Notes: generated from the letters alone by a model not told the origin. 64,000 nt of DNA from Kryptolebias marmoratus (GCF_001649575.2 NC_051450.1:10571487-10635486); one strand, 5' to 3'. Positions 11,850-24,403 are shown, numbered from the stretch's first letter. Translations and numbers: made by a program.

Positions 11850-12080
11850 AATTGTTAGCACTCAGAGTATGAGTTTAGCTCAGTATCTGTAAAGATGACT
11901 GAGCCTTTTTTTAAGTTTGCTAAATTTGTTTAACTGTGGCAGCCACCATGAATCAGGGAAGTTCCAAAAGTTAATCAGTTGTAGATGTATATCTAGTGAT
12001 TACTTTCTGTGAGTTTCAATAAAATTTATTGTCTCGTTAATTAGGTATTTTGCTACCAGACAGACAGACACATGCAAATT
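11850..12080 (-). repeat. Dispersed repeat DR, copy 2 (minus orientation)
   Basis: Shows the family core in reverse: 'tggcagccaccatgaatca' (11938-11956), 'aaaagttaatcagttgtaga' (11967-11986), 'tgattactttctgtgagttt' (11998-12017), then 'ttttgctaccagacagacag'. It may extend left to about 11740. Confidence 0.75.
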
Positions 12081-14586
12081 CATGACTGCCCATCTTTCAT
12101 GGTAACAAGGAATAAATAGTTTTGCACGGCGTGACATAAAAGTCTGAAACTATCCTGGTTTAGGTACATACAGTAACTGGTAATGAACAGTTATTGCAGG
12201 GTTCTCAGACAGACTTCCTCTGCTCTCGTTAAATCAGCTTGTTGACAGAACCTATCAGCAGGCCATCAGTCAGTGTGGAAGTCCAGTTGTCAACACGCTG
12301 ACACTGCTGAAAACCCCTGACAGTTATGGGACTTGAGACTCAGGTTCACCTCCGCATCATCACTTCTAGGGTTACGTCTGACCTGTAGATATTCTCTAAA
12401 TAATATGGTGTATAAAAAAGAGAAAAAAAAAGAAAACAGGTTGGAGGCTAACTGACGTGGGTGTCAGTTCTGGAAATTAACCTCGTCGATCTTGAAATGA
12501 AGTATGTTGAAAATTCTCTTCAACGCTCTGATTGGAACGGATACATCTAGTGACCTAGCTGGTGTTCATGCTAGCTGCTAAATCAGCCCTTCTGTTACAG
12601 TCTGTGCTCTGGCTTCACAATCTTTAGGTTCACCACCAGTGTCTGCTGGGTCTCACACAAAAGGACAGAAACTAAACTATTAATGAGCTATGAGCGAACA
12701 GATTCAAGCCTTTTGTTAAAGCCACATTGAGAAGCTGAGTTTTTGCTGCGTTTGAATGTGTTTTTACACTCCATTTGGCACAAGTGCTGACTTCCAGAAG
12801 TTTGCCTGCTTGCTATTCCTAGTCACTGCTGTGAATGGGATCCTCCATGACAACCTTATTGATTGCAGAGCATGATTTCTTGTGTGTAGATTTTCATGCG
12901 GAATTAGCTGGTGCTGCTTGAGGCCATTTAATTAAGGGCCAATATGTTCACAGTCATTTGTATGCCTGAGAGTATACTTTCCTATCAGGAGGCCTTTGAA
13001 AATTGTTTAACTTCAAATAGTCCTATAGGGTAAATTGATAAAATTGGAAATGAAAGATCAAATATTGCAGAATATCAAAGAGAAAGGGGTGTCAGTCATT
13101 ATCATGGATCACAATGATGGTGTTAGGGGACTATTATTTGCAAGCACTCACACACTGGGACAAAAAAGAATTAACAATAAAAATGTACTTCCTTGAATTT
13201 ACCTTTGGTGTTTTGAATTCATCTTCAGAAATGCTCTGTGGTTAATGTTTATACATGTAAAGATTTGTCTGTGTGGCTCTTTAAGTGTTATATGATGCAA
13301 CTTAAATGAACTTTCAACATTTAAAGTGCTGGAGAAAACAAAAACAGAGACTTTTACATTTCTCAGCTTTAGAAATATGCAGATTATTCATCAGCCAATA
13401 ATCAGTTAAAAAGAGTTGGGTTTTTTTCAAATTTTTCTGCTGCAATTCCTTTATTTTTCTTTCTAATCTAAGATGCAGATTTATTCTCAGTGAAAAAGAA
13501 AGCTTCTTCATAAAAATGTCTTTAGAAAAAAAATGCAATATTAATTAAAGGTTCTGGCACTCAATGTTTATTTAACTTTTATTAGAAATATTATACCTTA
13601 GATCAAATCAAAAGGCATACAGCGTGGTAAAAACAAGAATATTTAAAATATTTATTACTGTCATGATTCTGAGAATGAAGTGGGCAGTTCCAATTTTTTA
13701 ATATATCAGAATTGTTGTTCTTTATATTATCATAGAGCCACAAGATGTTCTCATGGTTGAGCTTCAATTTTTTATTGTTCTACTTTTGACACATCTGCTG
13801 CTCACACGTTCTTGCCATAACAATTCCCAAAAGTACAGAAGAGCCTTTTTTTTCCAGGCTCTGAACAGAACAAAAAGTGCTTGAATTGTAAACACAAACA
13901 TTGATTAAAATGAGGGTTGAATTATGTGTCCAGCTTTGATGAAAAAGGCTTTCATAAAGGAATCCCTTTCTTCTTCTTCATCTACCAGCGTGTCAGAAAT
14001 TATCCTGATTTACTAACCTATTGGTATGCAGGTCTTCAGAGAATTATGTCTTTTCTCTCAATCACAGATGTACCATATTGAACATATTTATATGCAGCGC
14101 TATACGTTTTATGCTGCTAAAACCAAATAATGGACTTTTGCATAATAATGTTTGCTTGGATAATCTGATTTTGGAGTCTGCACTTCTTTTTTTGTCTGAT
14201 AGCAACCTAATTTTGTCTAAGATATACTCTCCTCTTCTCCAAAGTTTATGAAACCCCCCCAAAAAAACTACTTCATAAATGTTTCAACAAGGATCATAAT
14301 GTCTGACCTGAATCACTGCAGTGTAGGTAGATAGATTCTTTAGGTTACTGTATTAATCATAAAGCAGTTATTTTATGTTGCTTTACTATTTTTTAATTGA
14401 ATTCTGTAGGCTACTTTTGCATATTCAGGTTATCTGAACAATAGTTTTAGTTTAGTTCAAGAATATTAATGAAAAAACATTTTTGTTAAAAAAAAAGATG
14501 CATAAATATTAACAGACTGTAGATGCTGCTTGATCATGATTGACTGCAGCCTGTAGTTTCTCTTTGCCAATATAAAAAGGCTTTGG
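12081..14586. other. Spacer, one candidate conserved block
   Basis: Mostly AT-rich unique-looking sequence. About 12720-13010 is balanced in composition, free of simple repeats and contains homeodomain-type 'taatta' motifs, so it is a candidate conserved noncoding block. No gene seen. Confidence 0.3.
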
Positions 14587-15440
14587 TTGACAGCACACAT
14601 TGTAATGACCAGTACTCACCTGTCACCATCAGAGGAAAGGAAACTGGTTAGGATGTGGAGGTTACCACCGAGGCTTGAGTCTGTCATGAACTGGAAGTTG
14701 CTGTTTAACCAGTTTTACATCATCATGAACCAAGAAAGAAAGTTGTGCTCCAAAACTGACACCTTTGAGGTTTAGGTAAAAATTGCAACTGCCTTCTAAA
14801 TAAAGGTTTTCTGGTCAGATGAGACAAAGATTGAGGTATTTGGCCACAGTCATAAGAAATATGTTTGAAGGAGGCTTTCAAACCCTAGAACAGTGATTCC
14901 CAGACTTGGTCCTCGAGGACCACTCTTTTGCATGTTTTAGTTGTTTCCTTGCTTTGACACACCTGATTTGAAGGAGTGAGTGATTAATAGGCTTCTGCAG
15001 ACATTGGAGATCTGCTGAAAAGCAGGGAAACAATAAAAACATGCAGGATAGTGTTCTTTGAGGACCAGGGTTGGGAATCACTGCACCAGAACACTGTACC
15101 CTTTGTCATTCATAGTAGTTGTAACATCGTGCTGTAAGGCTAATTTGATTTTTTTTTTCCAAGTACTTCTGAAGAAAGACTACCTCCAATTTTCTTCAAA
15201 TTCACTTAAAATCATTAGCTAAATGGTTAAAAATCTGAAAGAAATTAGTCTTTTGACAGGATAATGTCTTCAAACACATTAAAACTGGTTTCTTAATGGA
15301 TAAAATAGACTAACATTTAGTCTCTGAAATGGCTTTTTCAAAGCCCCAAACTCAAAGCTGTTGACAATTTGTGAACTAGCCCTAAAAATGACTGAAGTTG
15401 TATGAGGCCTGGAAAAAAAAGAACTCTTCAAATCAACCAT
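14587..15440 (+). pseudogene. Tc1-like transposase pseudogene, split by a MITE
   Basis: Decayed Tc1/mariner-type DNA transposon. An N-terminal stretch reads LSPSEERKLVRMWR (about 14620-14662), like the Tc1 DNA-binding region. At 14812-14865 the frame reads WSDETKIEVFGHSHKKYV, the conserved block around the WSDE motif, and is cut by an in-frame TGA at 14866-14868. Further on, QDNVFKH (15257-15277) matches the QQDNDPKH catalytic block, now directly after a stop codon. Sequence resembling the 'hKSPDLN' to 'NLW' region follows near 15340-15380, out of frame. Between the first two blocks and the last, a separate element (14891-15083) has inserted. Stops and frameshifts show it has been inactive for a long time. 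Confidence 0.8.
14891..15083. mobile_element. hAT-like MITE inside the Tc1 pseudogene
   Basis: The element begins CAGTGATTCCCAGACTTGGTCC and ends, on the same strand, TTGGGAATCACTG, a near-perfect inverted repeat. Most of the interior is also self-complementary (for example 'tcctcgaggacc' against 'ctttgaggacca'). Flanking octamers CCCTAGAA (14883-14890) and CACCAGAA (15084-15091) agree at six of eight positions, as expected of an aged 8-bp hAT target duplication. No transposase is present. Confidence 0.85.
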
Positions 15441-18109
15441 AAAAGGCTCCAGATCATTTTAACATAATGAATGGATATAAATTCTGACTCCAACTGTTTA
15501 ATTTCAATTCAGTTCAAAGTCATTTCAAAGCACTGTACAAAACCACTCACATACAATATAAAATGATATTTTGTGAAAGTTATCTATCTAAGGAAGTTTA
15601 TGCTCAATTTAGACAAAAGTTTAGAAGGTCAAAACACTCCAGTTGGTCAAATTTAATATATGTTAGCTAGATGGTTAAGTTGTGTGCATCATTGTCTCGC
15701 TAACATTAGATTGTGGTTTGCCATTGTGATCAAATAAATACATGCAGGTGCATCCTAAGACAACATCAGTTTAAGATAAAAGAGTAGAAGCTGGCTGTTT
15801 ATAAGTTTTAAGACTGAACGTATTTTCTCCTATTGTTCTGCATTATTGAGTTTACATCTACAGAAACCTTTGCTATACTTCCCAATCCCTGATGGTAACA
15901 GACTTACATTTTAGTTTTTACTTCTGGTAAAGCAATGCCAACTCCTTCTTCAATAGTCAGGGATGTTTTGAAAATTAAAGTTAGTTGAAATTATTTTTGC
16001 TTTGGAATTTACGATTTTTACTTTGAAACAAATGAAGATAAAGGAAAGGTTTTTTTAAACTTTAAAACACACACACACATTTATATATATATTTTTTTAT
16101 GTGTCTCAGTCAGGATCTTTGCAAACACACCTCTGTCAGCTCAGCAACATTTGGGTGTCAAATAATACTCTTTTCTCAGGTTTTACGGTTTGCCTCAGCT
16201 AAAGATAATGAAGTGGGCTTTCCGAAAATATGGTTGAACAAAAACCGGTTACTTCTCAACATTTTTGCAAATTAATAAAAATGTCAAAATGACAAAGACT
16301 GTGACTTGGTTTACGTCAAGTTTGAATTATAAGCCAATTATATAAGTGTAGGCATTTAACAAGTGAGCAACAATTGCGTAACATGCTATTGCTGTAATGT
16401 TTGTGCATGAACCTTGTAAACAAGAGCAGCACTATTTAAATCTTTAATTAGGTCATGCTGCTTAGAACATTTTGTTAATTGAAAAAAGCAGAAACAGTCT
16501 GATTCCTGTGAAATTGATTTTTTTTTCTAACAAATAACTTTTTGAACCTGCAATAATGTCTGACCAAGAGAAAATCCACCATCCCAGTTGGTTACTTCTC
16601 CACAGCTGCTCAGATAATTTGTGTCAAAACTACCTCAATTTAAACAGGTTTGCAAGTTATTTATATGCTGTTATGTGCGTGTGCTTCAAATACTAACTGA
16701 TAGATATTTAATGCTAGGATTAAGTTTTCTTTCTTCTAATTCCAGATCATCTGTCATCTTATGAACCGTTTTTTTTTTTTTGAGGTTTGCTCCTTACGCG
16801 AATGTATTCTTACTGAATTAAAAAAAATGTGGGGTTAAAACATGAAAGCATGAATCCGAGATTTGGACGTGAATGTAAATTAATTTTTATCACCATGTTT
16901 TATAGTGATCTGTGATGAAGCCTCAAAACAAAACAAACAAACAAACAAAAAAAGTACATATATTGTCACCCACAAGAACACGCATTTTACTTTATTTCTC
17001 CAGAATACTCAGCTGTCACAAAGGATTTTTTAATAAGCCCAAGATGACCTACATTGAGAAACGAATGTGTTCTTAAATCAGGCACATTCTTTTTTTGAAT
17101 GTCAAACCTCAATAAGTATTTTTAGTTGTTTAAAACTAGACAAACACAACCATTAGAGAAAGCTATAGACACTATTTCCTACTCTTTATTTAAGACTGAT
17201 TTTAAGTGAAGGACTCCTGAATCAAAACAGCCTCTCCATTTAATATATGAAATCAAATAAATAAAAGGAGCAGAACAATCAGTGATTGTAGTGAAGCTTG
17301 ATTAAAATCTCGCAATAAAAGTAAGAGTTTTGTTTTTGTGACAACTCATCAAGGGCGAAAACATTCTGATGCGGCTGCTTACAAGTCCTCATCAAATGGG
17401 ATATAAACTGTGAAGAACACGTCAAAATGTGTATAGTGAGCTGGCAATGATGTGCAGGTGAATCTGATTTTTGTTCTTTATTTCTGTTTTACAGGAAGAG
17501 TAAGAGCTATAGCCATGGACATGTCTCCAGCAATTTAATCACAGAGAAAGTGCACTTCTGCTTCTGGTATTAATCTGATCAGCAGCTTTAATAAGAACAG
17601 CCGGGAAAAAAAAAAAGAGCTGCAGCTGTGATCAGTCAGTATCTGTCGGAAAGGAGCAGCAAGCTTTGAACTGGACAAACACAAGCTGTTTCTTGTGGAA
17701 ACCTGCAAGACAGTGCAAAGAATAAAAAAAAGAATGAGATTCAATGAATGAACAAACACATCAAAAAGCGAAACAACTGAACTAAATCGCAGTACAAACG
17801 CTCTGTCTTTTACCGCTCTGATTGGCATATTTACATGCAAAACAATCTGGGCTGCTTTTAGGAAATCATAAGAGTCGTGTTTAAGAATAGTTTTCAAAGA
17901 CACAAACCTGTGTTGTGGTGTGTCAAAAAGAACAGAAATCAAAGAATGTTCTTTGACAGCAAAGGAAACATTTCAAGTTGTTTTTTTTTGTTTTGTTTTG
18001 TTTTTTTAAATTCTACTAAACAACATATTTGCAGTCAGAGCTCCTTCTATATTGTTAAAACGACCACAGGCAATGGAACGATTTGTAGCATTCAGTTAAA
18101 TGCATGCTG
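15441..18109. other. Intergenic spacer
   Basis: AT-rich sequence with small simple repeats (CA/TA near 16066-16096 and AAAC units near 16926-16948). The 135-codon minus-strand frame at 17942-17535 is the longest ordinary open frame in the window. It has no recognised domain, no splice or promoter context and a low-complexity phenylalanine/serine stretch, so I do not call it a gene. Confidence 0.35.
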
Positions 18110-18480
18110 AGGATCACAGAACATGCCCTCTGTTGCGTTCAGTGCTGTTTCATAAGCATGACAGTGAGGCTGTTTATGCAGGAAGTGGGCATTGTAAACA
18201 GAAATGCAAACGGTTCCATTTCATTCCAGACGCCGGGGTATATATTATCATACTGCACTCACACCCACGAGCAGAATCACCAATTTCCCCCTCCAATATG
18301 CTGAGAGTGATAATTTATCTTTCCACTCCATGACACGCTGATATCAGCACCATCAATCTGCAGCGTTCCTGCAGAAGGTTGGTTATTACTTCAGATCAGT
18401 CAGCCTTTTCAGTTCCTGAGGTAGAGCTGCGTGAGAATTGTCGACACACAAAGGCACATTATTGGTGTTAACCACCTTCA
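18110..18480. promoter_or_regulatory. Candidate conserved noncoding block
   Basis: Balanced composition and no simple repeats or transposon similarity. It contains a GATA/TAAT-type motif 'gtgataatttatc' (18308-18320) and 'ctgatatcag' (18339-18348). Conservation is inferred from texture only. Confidence 0.25.
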
Positions 18481-19394
18481 TGCTTGAGTTACTGACAGTG
18501 TGGTACAACATGAGGATGGATATGCTGTGATTTTATTCAATGGGACTTCAGTGTTATGTTGTTACATATAACAGTAGGGGCTTTTAAGTGGGACATATTC
18601 CTATATCCAAAACTGTATTTTCTTTCAGACAAAAAAGTTGGTGAGAACCTTGATTCCTGTCCATCAAGCACATTTTATTGGGCTTGATTGTATTCCAACA
18701 GTGTTAAGTTCTCTGCCTTCACTCTGGAACATCATGTTCCAGAAGCCCATTTCTACTCAGAATGTCTTCATTCTCCAACATTTGATACAGACCATAATAT
18801 TCCTTCAACGTTGGCATCGTATCATTTCTCTGTCTCTGACTCATTTTACACTGAGGTCACCAGGGTGCTGAACGTGCTAATAGCAGCAGCAACAAGTAGT
18901 GGCACTTCCTGTATAAACATATAACATTTCTGCCCTAAAACATGAAATTGACAGCACTGTAAAAAACTGTTCATAGAACAATGTTTGCATGAACCTCCAT
19001 GAAACTTTGAGATTGAAGTTGTTTCAAGAACCTTTTTTGTAGATCTTGGTTCATCAATCTAGCCAGAATTTCAGTTTTTTTTTTCAAACTAAGGCTATTC
19101 AAACAGCTATCTACAACAGATATGATGTTGACTGTTTATAACCTTTCAAGAAAACCCTAATTTAAATGTCTGAAATGTTGCTTTAGGTTTCCTAGGGATG
19201 CAAGGCTGTGTAAACAAACACCCTATCAATGATCCAAAAATGGTTCTTTTTGGTTATTTTTGAATTCATAGTTGGAAGATAGAAAACTATGGCCCCCAAA
19301 AATGTATTAAGGTCATTGCAGCTGCCAAAAAAACAAATGCAAATGACAAAGTTTTTGCTTAAGTGTAGATTTGTGTATGTGTGCATTTTTTTGT
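18481..19394. other. Intergenic spacer
   Basis: AT-rich, nothing recognised. Overlapping short open frames at 18638-18924 match no family I know. Confidence 0.4.
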
Positions 19395-19695
19395 TCAAAA
19401 AAAAAAAATCAGGAAGTAATTATTGGATGTACATCTACAACTGGATAACTTTTGGACTCAACCCAAATCAAGATGGCTGGCAGAAGGAGAAGCGGGTAAA
19501 TAAAATGGATGGATGGACTCTTAATGTCAGCTCCAACACATACTCAGAGGGCTAACAAACCATGCACTATTGCATTATGCAAGATTGCACATATGTTTAG
19601 TTTTAAAATTTGACCAAAATGGTTATAATTCCATCATTTATCATTATAAGATGATCTCAGTTTAAAACTCTGGCATGGTGTGTTTAAGTCAGTAA
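19395..19695 (+). repeat. Dispersed repeat DR, copy 3, with an internal SINE-type tail
   Basis: Forward core: 'ggaagtaattattggatgta' (19412-19431), 'catctacaactggataactt', 'caaatcaagatggctg' (19465-19480). Straight after comes 'gagaagcgggtaaataaaat' followed by three GGAT units, which is how the SINE-like elements here end. The distal part resumes with 'acacatactcagaggg'. The copy therefore appears interrupted or recombined with a SINE-like 3' end. Confidence 0.65.
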
Positions 19696-20689
19696 GAAAA
19701 TAACATGTAGGGAACGAGTGATTATTTATATGATGTAATACCCATAAAGTCTAACTATATGCAACAGCAGCTAAAAATATTTTATCATCCTTTTGTAGTG
19801 TTGACAATCCAAAAAAGTCTTCATATATAAAAACAAAGTGCAAATTTTGTTAAAATATTTTAGTGATATTATTTTTCTTAATTATTATCCACTATGTAAA
19901 GGAGAAAGTTGTGGTGCAACTGTGACATTTCTTTTACATGTTAGTAAATATTTTATAAGAACGTGCCTAATCAAAAATCTCTTTATGATGCAGAAACAGC
20001 AGCAGCACAGATGTGTAGTTTGTGTTACACTTGCCTTGCACTTTAACTAAGATACCAGCTGAGCTGTCAGGCCTTCTGTTTATCTGCTTCATTGGTAATC
20101 CTTTCAGCTGGCGGAGTGAAAAAAAAGGAAAATAACTCAAAAGAACTGGACGTTCTTTTGGAGATCCTTATAAAAAAGTAAGTAGGTTCCAAATATTAAA
20201 TCCAGTTTCATTTCAATACAAACAAACAATGATACTACAGTATTTTATACAGTTAGACTCAACCTAAATTACATAGGTCTAATTAAATCTATTCAGTATA
20301 CCCATTAATACGGTCATTAAAAGGACTTCATGTGAGATGAAAGTAATACGAAGTGTTACTAAAGTTCTAACAAATTGTAATTTTATCAACATCAGTGAAA
20401 GGGAGTGAAGATATAAGAATACCTAAATGTTGTTTTTTAATGTAGAAAGCAATAGATATATGAATTGCAAAATCCATTACAAGTTAATTCAGAAGTCCTA
20501 AAAGGACTAGATCATAAATTAATTTTAAAGTAAACTGAGAAAATGCATTTCATCTAAATAAATATGACAGTACTGACATCTTGATATAAAATAAAATATC
20601 ATAGCTAAATGAATTTTATGTCAAGCTAAAGGGACAATAAAGGAATCATAAAACTGGCTCAAAAATTTAAGAAAAAAAGTAAACATAAT
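19696..20689. other. Intergenic spacer
   Basis: AT-rich, nothing recognised beyond short A and T runs. Confidence 0.4.
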
Positions 20690-21010
20690 TAACTAAAATT
20701 CTTAAAAGCCTGATAGAAAAAAAAAGCCTGAAGTTTTTTGTTAAAGAGATTAACAGCGTCTGTTTCCCTCAGGTCTTCAACAAGTGAGGGCCATCATAAG
20801 AGAATAACATCATTATGTTGGGGGTATTAGTTCTTAACAAACACACAGGTAGCCAATGAAGAGATTTTTAAACAGGTGTGATACTGCATCTCTTTCTGGT
20901 CTTTTTTTTCTAGTTTGTGCAGCTGAATTTAGAAACACTAAAGGTGAAAACGTTTTATTTTTTATTTTTTAGAAGACCAGAAAGTGTTCCAGCATAGTCA
21001 ATTCTGTAAG
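20690..21010 (+). repeat. Widespread fish repeat, copy 1
   Basis: Contains 'gtagccaatgaagagatttt' (20851-20870) followed by 'aaacaggtgtgatactg' and, further on, 'cagctgaatttagaaacact' and a stretch around 'agaccagaaagtgttcc'. This order (a 'ccagtgaagagattt' block, 'aacaggtgtgatgtg', then a 'gcagctgcattttgaa' block) is typical of an abundant fish interspersed repeat. A second copy is at 35690-36200. Family and ends are not resolved. Confidence 0.5.
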
Positions 21011-21497
21011 AAAGGAAAGTGTATACCTAAAGATTTGTGTTACAATATGCGTTGTCTATCACTTCTTGAAATAAAATGCAACAAGTACGAATGTAGTTAT
21101 AGAATCCGTCTTCATAAGAATTGCTTCTGATGCAATAAGATTATTGGGATCATGAAGCTACACGCACACCAAAGCTCTCATTTAGGAACTCACATTTCAT
21201 CATTTACCATCACTGACAGCCGTGTCACTGTGGGGGAAGTCTCTCTTTCTGGGCTGTTGTTGTTGAGCTGGAACTGGGATCTGTGAGTGGGCATTACTGT
21301 AAGTGATGTGGAGAAACTGTATGTGTTCAGGGTGCTGTAGGTGGGAATCAAACAGAACGAGTGTGTGAGCTTCCAGGTTTTCTTTTCAACACTTCTTTTT
21401 GTGAGAAACAGGTTATCAAAGAGAATATGATCAGAGTAAAAAACCAAACAAACAGAGGGAATCAAACAACAACTGACAACCCAACATGGTTACCTAT

Positions 21498-21502
<5 letters not shown>
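21011..21502. other. Spacer
   Basis: Nothing recognised. Leads into the TA microsatellite. Confidence 0.4.

Positions 21503-21540
<38 letters not shown>
21503..21540. repeat. (TA)n microsatellite
   Basis: Uninterrupted TA dinucleotides (19 units). Confidence 0.95.
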
Positions 21541-21543
<3 letters not shown>

Positions 21544-21779
21544 TAGCAGCATCTCCTGCCTCTGCACATGGTCAAATCTACACACAAGCCAAGAAGATTT
21601 GTACTTCCAAAAATTATTAATAAAAAAAGACATTTTGATGTTTACTTTTTGTTTAAGTTAGCCATTTTGTTATCCCAAGATAACTTATTGTTATCTTGTT
21701 AAACAAGATATTTATCGCCCAAAACCATGAGAAACAGGAAATCATGAAACTGCCTGTGTTGTTTTTTAGCATAATATTT

Positions 21780-21990
21780 TGTAAACTAGTTGACACATTT
21801 TAATGAGACTCTCAGAAAATAATCATTGGATGCACTTCTACAACTGACTGTTTTTTAAAGTCAACCTGATCCAAGACGGTTGCCACAGTTTATCAGTTTT
21901 AGCAAAAACGAAAATGGCTTTAACGCCATCCGTTTTAGAGATATTGAGATAAATTGTCGAAGCTGAGAATCACTCAGTTTAATCACAAAC
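21780..21990 (+). repeat. Dispersed repeat DR, copy 4
   Basis: Forward core: 'ttttaatgagactctcagaa' (21798-21817), 'taatcattggatgcac', 'ctacaactgac', 'caagacggttgccacag' (21872-21888), then 'gttttagcaaaaacg' and 'gctgagaatcactcagt' toward the distal end. Confidence 0.8.
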
Positions 21991-22429
21991 CAATTCAGTG
22001 CAGATACATTTAGTTCATTTTTATTTTTCTTGTTAAACAGAGCAACAGATTGCTTCAGATGTTTATTTTAATTCAATCACTTATCTTGATCTTGCATTTG
22101 GAGCTGTCCTTAATTCAGATTTTCTAATCTAAGGATTAGGAAAAGCTTAACTGTGTATGTTAAACAAAAATTGACATATTTGCTTGGAATTTTCTAAATG
22201 CTTTAAGTGAAACCGTATGTAAATCAGTCATCACAGTTTAATGTATCAGATTATAAATGTACTAAAACTAAAAATATGATATTTGAACAGTATCTTGCTT
22301 GTTATATGTTTTTTTATGATAAAACAGATTGCTTATTTTATTCTGGAGTTAAGCAGAAATGCCAATTTTGTAATGAAAAAGAAATGCACTTCTTTGATCG
22401 TATAGGCCAAAATTAGATTAAAGTGCTTT
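21991..22429. other. Spacer
   Basis: AT-rich, nothing recognised. Confidence 0.4.
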
Positions 22430-22960
22430 TTTTTCTAACAAGACCAGCTTCGCTGAGATCCAAACAGCCCTTGTTTTTTATCAGTGTCTGAAATGGAGTC
22501 TTTTGTGAGATAAAGACAGCGTCGCCTCCTTCATAACCCCCAACCCTTCAGCCATGCTATCTCCTCCCATGGCATTTTAATGGCTCAGCAGTTCTCATGT
22601 GTGATATTGATGAGAAATCACATCACAGTGTCATCTGCACTGTTGCAGTGATGGATTGTGCTCAGTAAGCTCTCCGCTAAACGACGGGTTAAATTAAACA
22701 GCGGTTCTAGCTAAATGAATAGCCGCTGGCTGCCATGGAGTCGTTTCCACGGTGACCACTTTTATTGGCAAATCATAGTGATGAACCTGAATAATGCATC
22801 TCCGAGATCAAATGCTAATTTGAACATCGAACAGGAGAGATAACCCAGAGAAACATTCATAAGGTGTGCAGAGAAACAGAAAATGAAATGTCAAAGCCTG
22901 GAAATCAGATAAATTTGTCTCCATAATGTTAAGAGGATGCCGCCACAGCATCCCCATTCC
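22430..22960. promoter_or_regulatory. Candidate conserved noncoding block (enhancer-like)
   Basis: Complex, repeat-free sequence dense in homeodomain/POU-type words: 'aataatgcat' (22790-22799), 'atgctaatttg' (22812-22822), 'ggttaaattaaac' (22687-22699). No splice-bounded frame. Its texture differs sharply from the AT-rich surroundings and resembles vertebrate developmental enhancers. Conservation cannot be tested here. Confidence 0.35.
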
Positions 22961-24280
22961 GCCCTCTCCCCCCCCCCTTCCAAAATTGTTTCCTGTTGAG
23001 GGACTGCTTGTACTGATTCAGTCTAGAGGTGTAACAGATTTTGCGTAGATGTGAATGGCTTTCTTCAACTCTTGTCTGCCTGTGCAGTGGAGTGAAATTA
23101 TGCCAAATGATACCATCAATCTCAGAAATTATTTGCTCACCGAAGAGTGCTGAAATTACTTTTTAGCTTTGTTTCCACCCAGACAGACACTTCTAATGGC
23201 TGACTTGGTACTTTACCTCATTTGGCCCTGTATGTTCTGCATTTCATAATGAGATGAAAAGATCTTTAGTTGTAGATAATATGACATGCAGTTTTAAACA
23301 ATGCAGTTCTATAATGTGTTTCTAATTTTTAAGGTATTGTCATGGACTTAAGTGAAAAACTGCAGTGACACCACCCAGCGTTAAGCCATAATTTCAGAAG
23401 TTGCACTTCTTGTCTTTTTGGAACCAGAAGTGACCTAACTTTAAAAGGAGGGTGAAGCTTAAAAGTGATACCCTAAGGGTGATTTGACAAAATAATTGTC
23501 ATGGTTCACAGGGACTTAGTTTGGGTTTGGTGTAATTCTTATTTCAATTGTAAATAGCCCAGTCTTGGTTCTCTATCAATGCATTTGATTACTCTGGTTT
23601 TGTATATTTACAGTCTGACCTGTTTCTTTGTTCTGCTTCTTCATTTAAATTCTTTAGTTTTGGTTTCTGTTAATTTAGCATCAGTAATTTATTGAACATT
23701 GGCTTGATTTGGTTTTACTTAAGACTGCAACTTTACTTTTAGATCTAAAATCGATGTAATTCTTAAACCAACACACTACAAACATAAGTTTATTTAGCTG
23801 TATTTTAGAAAAAAAAAAGGTTTTGTTTATTTAAAGAAGTCTTATGGAGCCACTCTTCGCCACCGTGGTATTGCACATGAAAGCATGCCATAACTCAATT
23901 TTTACAGTAAATACCTGTAAGTACTACTAACTTTTACATCCAGTTTGAGGTGTTATATTTTTTGGAACAATGATTTTTTTGAAGTTGATGTGCACACCAG
24001 ATCATTGCTTGTTGTGCAGCCAAGAGCACAAACGTCTACATTTACAAAAGTGAAAGAGAAGAATGAACATTTTAAATAGGTAAAACCTGAACATTTTGAG
24101 GTTAGAAATTGATTTTAGCCTATTTGACTAAACTCTATGTCTAATTGCTGTATTATCTAAATATATAACAATTTCCAGACTAATCATTTCTGATTTGTAA
24201 ATTCTGCTGCAAATGCAATTTGTTGGTTTTAAAAAAAAGTTTCCCAAATTAAATATTTTCTTTATAGATTTACACATATA
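22961..24280. other. Spacer
   Basis: AT-rich with a C-run at about 22970-22977. No gene or named repeat. Confidence 0.4.
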
Positions 24281-24403
24281 TGAATGTAGTTGGAGTGAGG
24301 ACAGAGGATGCAGAAGATGGGGTTAGATGGAGGAGGCTGACTCGCTGTGGCAACCCCTGAAAAGGGAACAGCCGAAAAAAAGAAGAAGAGATTTACACAC
24401 ATA
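24281..24403 (+). mobile_element. 5'-truncated LINE 3' end with 15-bp target duplication
   Basis: The interior carries 'gaggctgactcgctgtgg' and 'caacccctgaaaagggaaca' (24351-24370), then 'gccgaaaaaaagaagaagag'. This is the characteristic 3' terminus and AAG tail of a common fish LINE. Only about 108 bases were inserted. Target-site copies AGATTTACACATATA (24266-24280) and AGATTTACACACATA (24389-24403) differ at one base, which proves retroposition by target-primed reverse transcription. Confidence 0.8.

Noticed and set aside
17535..17942. 135-codon open frame on the minus strand
   Set aside because: Longest ordinary frame, but no known domain, no promoter or splice context, and hydrophobic low-complexity composition expected by chance in AT-rich DNA.
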